Positions 25,907 through 28,262 of a stretch of 28,262 nt of DNA are shown here, one piece after another. Numbering within the stretch: position 1 is the first letter of the stretch; every line of letters starts with the position of its first letter. The notes beneath the pieces were generated by a model, which saw only the letters and a list, made by a program, of their open reading frames with translations, was not told the origin of the DNA and ran no database searches. Source of the DNA: DATGMB01 sp035293845 (GTDB lineage Bacteria; Acidobacteriota; Terriglobia; Bryobacterales; Bryobacteraceae); the NCBI GenBank assembly GCA_035293845.1, contig DATGMB010000190.1, positions 1-28,262 on the forward strand, written 5' to 3'. The position numbers and the translations under genes are program-made.

Positions 25907-26512
25907 ATGAAATCCTTGATTTTGATACCGCTTCTGGCGCTGGCCGCGGCGGCCGCCCAGCCGCGCGTAGTGCCGGGCCTGTACGCCGTTTTCCATACCT
26001 CCGAAGGCGATATCATGGCGCGGCTTTATGAGAAAGACACGCCCGCCACTGTGAAGAATTTCGTGGCGCTCGCGCAGGGGACCAAGGCGTGGGCCGATCC
26101 CGTGACGCACAAATGGGTGAAGCGGCCGCTCTACGATGGCATCACGTTCCACCGCGTCGTCCCGGGCGAGATCATCCAGGCGGGCGACCCGACCGGCAAG
26201 GGCACGCACAACTGCGGCGTGCACGTTCCGGACGAGATCCTGCCCGGCCTGCGCTTCGACCGCGCCGGCAAGCTGGCCATGGCGAATACCGGCGCGCCGG
26301 ATTCGGGCGGCTGCCAGTTTTTCTTCACCGCCAACCCGGAGCCGCAATGGACCGGCAAGTACACGATTTTCGGCGTCGTGGTGGACGGCCTCGACGTGGT
26401 TTCGAAGATCTCCCGCATGCCATCGGCCCAGGAGAAGCCGGTCGAGCCCGTCAAACTGATCAGCGTGACCATCGAACGGATCGAGAAGGACAATGCAGCG
26501 CCCAAGAAGTAA
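25907..26512 (+). CDS. Exported cyclophilin-type peptidyl-prolyl cis-trans isomerase (2)
   Basis: 201 residues. The signal peptide is MKSLILIPLLALAAAAAQ. The cyclophilin domain follows without a linker: VFHTSEGDIMARLYEKDTP, ITFHRVVPGEIIQAGDP (R83, Q91), KLAMANTGAPDSGGCQFFFT (M125, Q137) and WTGKYTIFGVVVDGLDVV (W148). This pocket set is complete, including the Trp that binds cyclosporin in classical cyclophilins; the divergent neighbour is more degenerate. GAGGA is placed about 8 nt before ATG 25907. It probably works in the periplasm on exported proteins. The downstream cytochrome c gene starts 47 bp after the stop but appears to have its own promoter. Confidence 0.92.
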   Translation: MKSLILIPLLALAAAAAQPRVVPGLYAVFHTSEGDIMARLYEKDTPATVKNFVALAQGTKAWADPVTHKWVKRPLYDGITFHRVVPGEIIQAGDPTGKGTHNCGVHVPDEILPGLRFDRAGKLAMANTGAPDSGGCQFFFTANPEPQWTGKYTIFGVVVDGLDVVSKISRMPSAQEKPVEPVKLISVTIERIEKDNAAPKK

Positions 26513-26546
26513 CGCGGGCGCCCGAACCTTCGGCGGCGCACGTTGT

Positions 26547-26552
26547 TAATAT
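26547..26552 (+). promoter_or_regulatory. TAATAT -10 box 7 nt before the cytochrome c gene
   Basis: TAATAT is followed by AGAAACC and then ATG 26560, with no Shine-Dalgarno. This is the leaderless layout seen elsewhere in the window. Confidence 0.45.
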
Positions 26553-26559
26553 AGAAACC

Positions 26560-26901
26560 ATGCACCAACTGCGAACGATTGCGATCGGCGCCGCACTGGC
26601 CGCCGGCCTGATGGGGAGCGTGCAGCAGCTCGCCGCCGCGCCGAAAGCGGATGCCGCCAAGGGGAAGGAAGTGTTCGAGCAGTGCGCGGTCTGCCACAAC
26701 GCGGATAGCGACGAGAAAAAGATGGGTCCGGGGCTCAAGGGGCTGTTCAAGAAGGACAAGCTGACGTCGAACGGCAAGAAGCCCACCGAGGCCAACGTGC
26801 TGGAGAAGATCAACGAGGGCGGCAACGGGATGCCGTCTTATAAGGACGTGCTGAGCGATCAGGAGAAGGCGGATCTGATCGCGTATTTGAAGACCCTCTA
26901 A
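26560..26901 (+). CDS. Class I c-type cytochrome, exported
   Basis: 113 residues. ATG 26560 is chosen because it starts a signal peptide (MHQLRTIAIGAALAAGLMGS ... LAAA); the frame is open far upstream, but that part overlaps the cyclophilin gene. The heme-binding motif is CAVCH (42-46). The probable axial methionine is M91 in GGNGMPSYKDVLSDQEK, and the C-terminal helix ADLIAYLKTL is typical. It resembles small mitochondrial-type/cytochrome c550-like carriers (MGPGLKGLFKK). It should shuttle electrons in the periplasm; the partner oxidase or dehydrogenase is not in the window. A GC hairpin follows the stop. Confidence 0.92.
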   Translation: MHQLRTIAIGAALAAGLMGSVQQLAAAPKADAAKGKEVFEQCAVCHNADSDEKKMGPGLKGLFKKDKLTSNGKKPTEANVLEKINEGGNGMPSYKDVLSDQEKADLIAYLKTL

Positions 26902-26908
26902 ACGCGAC

Positions 26909-26931
26909 GGGCCGGGCTTGGCGCCCGGCCC
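26909..26931. terminator. GGGCCGGGC/GCCCGGCCC hairpin between cytochrome c and the CtpA-like gene
   Basis: Perfect 9-bp arms (26909-26917 and 26923-26931) with loop TTGGC, lying between two convergent stops (26901 and 26957). The arms are identical to those of the hairpin at 24597-24616. Confidence 0.6.
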
Positions 26932-26956
26932 TTGCCGCGCAGACCATAGGCCTGCG

Positions 26957-28159
26957 TTACTTCAGCACCTCGATCGCTTTCTTCACCACCGGATCGTCTT
27001 CCAGCTTCTGCTTTTCCGCCGGCGCCGCCGTCTCCGGCAACGGCTCGCCGTTGTCATCCAACTCGACCTGAGCTTCCGGTTCGTTCACTACGGTGGCGGG
27101 CGTCACGCGAGCGTCCTGAATCGCTTTGCCGTCCGGCGAGTAATACTTGGCAACGGAGAGGATGATCGCGCTGCCGTCATCCATCGTGATGGCCTTGCGC
27201 AGCGCCGCGTCGCCGTACGTCGTTTCGCCGACCACCTTGCCGCGCTTGTTGTCCTGGATGGCTGCGGCGAGAATCTCGGCGGCGCCGGCGGTGCCGCGGT
27301 TCGTGAGGACCGCAACCGGCAGGCTGGTGATCGCCTTGGCCGGATCGGCATCGAAGTTCTGGCGCGCTACGCGCTGCCCCTGCAGGTAGCCGATGCGGCC
27401 GGATTTCAGGAACAGATTCGCCAGCGCAATGCCGTCTTCGGGGTTGCCGACCGAGCAACTGCGCACATCGACGATGAGCTTCTGCGCGCCATCCTTTTGC
27501 AGCTTCTCGACCGCCTGCGCGACTTCTTTGACCTGCGCCGGCGAAATGGCGTCGATGTTGATGTAGCCGACATTGTTGGCCAGCATGTGGCTATCGACCG
27601 GCGGCAGCACCAGGTTGGCGCGTGTCAGCTTGATCGTCTGCGGGTCTGGCCGGCGCACGCGGACGACGCTGAGATCGACCGTGCTGCCCGCCGGACCTTC
27701 GAGCAGCAGGCTGGCGTAGGCGAGCGGCATATCGCGCGTGCCAATGCCCTTGATGCTTTCGATCATGTCGCCCGTGGAGAGGCCGGCCTTCGCCGCGGGG
27801 GACCCGGGGACCGTCCCGACCACGCCCACATACCCGAACTTCTTCGAAAGGATCAGGCCGACCGAGGGGCGGTTGGCGTCCTTGTTCTTCAGATACTCGC
27901 GGTACTGGTCCGCGTTCAGATAGCTGGCGAACGGGTCGACCGCTTCGAGCAGCCCGTTGAGAGCGCCCAGCGTGACGCTCTTCATGTCGGGTTCTTCGAC
28001 GTATTCGCTTTTGATATGGGACACGACGTCGCTGAAGACGCCGATGTGCTTGAGGGTGTCGTCGTTGGAAGCGCCCTTGGAAAGCACACTCCCGACCAGG
28101 AGCAGAAGCGTGAGACACGTGGAGGAACTCACGACTAAATATTTCAAACGGCTACTCAT
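26957..28159 (-). CDS. S41 (CtpA/Tsp)-like protein without catalytic dyad, probable pseudoprotease
   Basis: 400 residues with the architecture of C-terminal processing peptidases: an N-terminal membrane or signal segment (about 7-26), a cap/helical region (LGALNGLLEAVDPFASYLNA), a PDZ domain (about 96-180; VGVVGTVPGSPAAKAGLSTG) and the S41 core. The core keeps NRGTAGAAEILAAAIQDNKR and VVGETTYGDAALRK. In active enzymes these read GTASASEI with the nucleophile Ser, and FGKG with the general-base Lys. Here the Ser position is Gly292, the Lys position Asp317 and the following Gln Arg321. The LRNNPGG-like loop is also changed (VDVRSCSVGNP). Peptide binding may remain, but Ser/Lys proteolysis should not. 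TATAAT lies 33 nt upstream of ATG 28159. The C-terminal tail is acidic and Pro-rich. Confidence 0.85.
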   Translation of the reverse strand: MSSRLKYLVVSSSTCLTLLLLVGSVLSKGASNDDTLKHIGVFSDVVSHIKSEYVEEPDMKSVTLGALNGLLEAVDPFASYLNADQYREYLKNKDANRPSVGLILSKKFGYVGVVGTVPGSPAAKAGLSTGDMIESIKGIGTRDMPLAYASLLLEGPAGSTVDLSVVRVRRPDPQTIKLTRANLVLPPVDSHMLANNVGYINIDAISPAQVKEVAQAVEKLQKDGAQKLIVDVRSCSVGNPEDGIALANLFLKSGRIGYLQGQRVARQNFDADPAKAITSLPVAVLTNRGTAGAAEILAAAIQDNKRGKVVGETTYGDAALRKAITMDDGSAIILSVAKYYSPDGKAIQDARVTPATVVNEPEAQVELDDNGEPLPETAAPAEKQKLEDDPVVKKAIEVLK

Positions 28160-28192
28160 ATGGGTTTTTGGAAGCTCCGGGGGCCTTGATCC

Positions 28193-28198
28193 ATTATA
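28193..28198 (-). promoter_or_regulatory. TATAAT -10 box for the CtpA-like gene
   Basis: TATAAT on the minus strand (complement of 28193-28198), giving a leader of about 27 nt before ATG 28159. The leader contains GGAG, but too far from the ATG for an ideal Shine-Dalgarno. No clear -35 box was seen. Confidence 0.5.
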
Positions 28199-28262
28199 CA
28201 GATCTACAACTTTTTAGACGCGCGCGGGGGAAATTGGGTTCTGGGATTGCGGCCGGGTACGC

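Noticed and set aside
26957..28159. Calling the S41 protein an active carboxy-terminal protease
   Set aside because: The Ser, Lys and Gln positions are Gly, Asp and Arg at the exact family spacing.

Overview
The window is a gene-dense, high-GC bacterial chromosome segment. Its content points to the Acidobacteriota, most likely a Solibacter/Bryobacter-type member of the Bryobacterales. The indicators are an Oar-like TonB-dependent receptor with an N-terminal carboxypeptidase-regulatory-like domain, a membrane-anchored winged-helix-like regulator of a type common in that phylum, many secreted glycan-active enzymes, a DUF507 protein, TPR proteins and many Sec signal peptides. The taxonomic call is inference from gene families, because no rRNA or tRNA gene was seen.

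Layout. 1-3235 (+): the tail of an RND adaptor and an RND pump permease split by a frameshift. 3323-3913 (+): DUF507 protein, ending at a perfect 12-bp hairpin. 3972-10159 (-): a glycan-acquisition cluster transcribed TonB receptor -> sulfatase -> beta-helix protein. 10283-11551 (+): a divergent membrane-bound regulator likely to control that cluster. 11558-14385 (-): a translationally coupled pair of M16 peptidases, one with the zinc site and one without. 14557-17028 (-): GH2 glycosidase. 17109-19073 (-): a type II restriction-modification pair (Dam-like methylase, DpnII-like nuclease) of visibly lower GC, with the nuclease 5' end damaged by two compensating frameshifts. 19227-21071 (-): GH3 glycosidase. 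21144-22424 (+): di-iron fatty-acid-hydroxylase/sterol-desaturase-family membrane protein. 22629-23296 (-): OsmC protein preceded by a 79-residue membrane protein. 23402-24589 (+): TPR protein. 24633-25877 (-): small secreted protein and secreted cyclophilin. 25907-26901 (+): second secreted cyclophilin and a class I cytochrome c. 26957-28159 (-): an S41/CtpA-like protein that has lost its catalytic residues.

How it works together (inference): the receptor, sulfatase, beta-helix protein, GH2 and GH3 fit uptake and desulfation/hydrolysis of a complex, possibly sulfated, glycan. The two cyclophilins, the M16 pair and the CtpA-like protein fit envelope protein folding and quality control.

The points most worth checking are: the CtpA-like pseudoprotease; a recurrent TANNNT box 7-8 nt before ATG codons that lack a Shine-Dalgarno, suggesting leaderless transcripts; the frameshifted restriction enzyme; a repeated GGGCCGGGC/GCCCGGCCC hairpin, one copy of which is inside a coding sequence; and the membrane regulator facing the TonB receptor.
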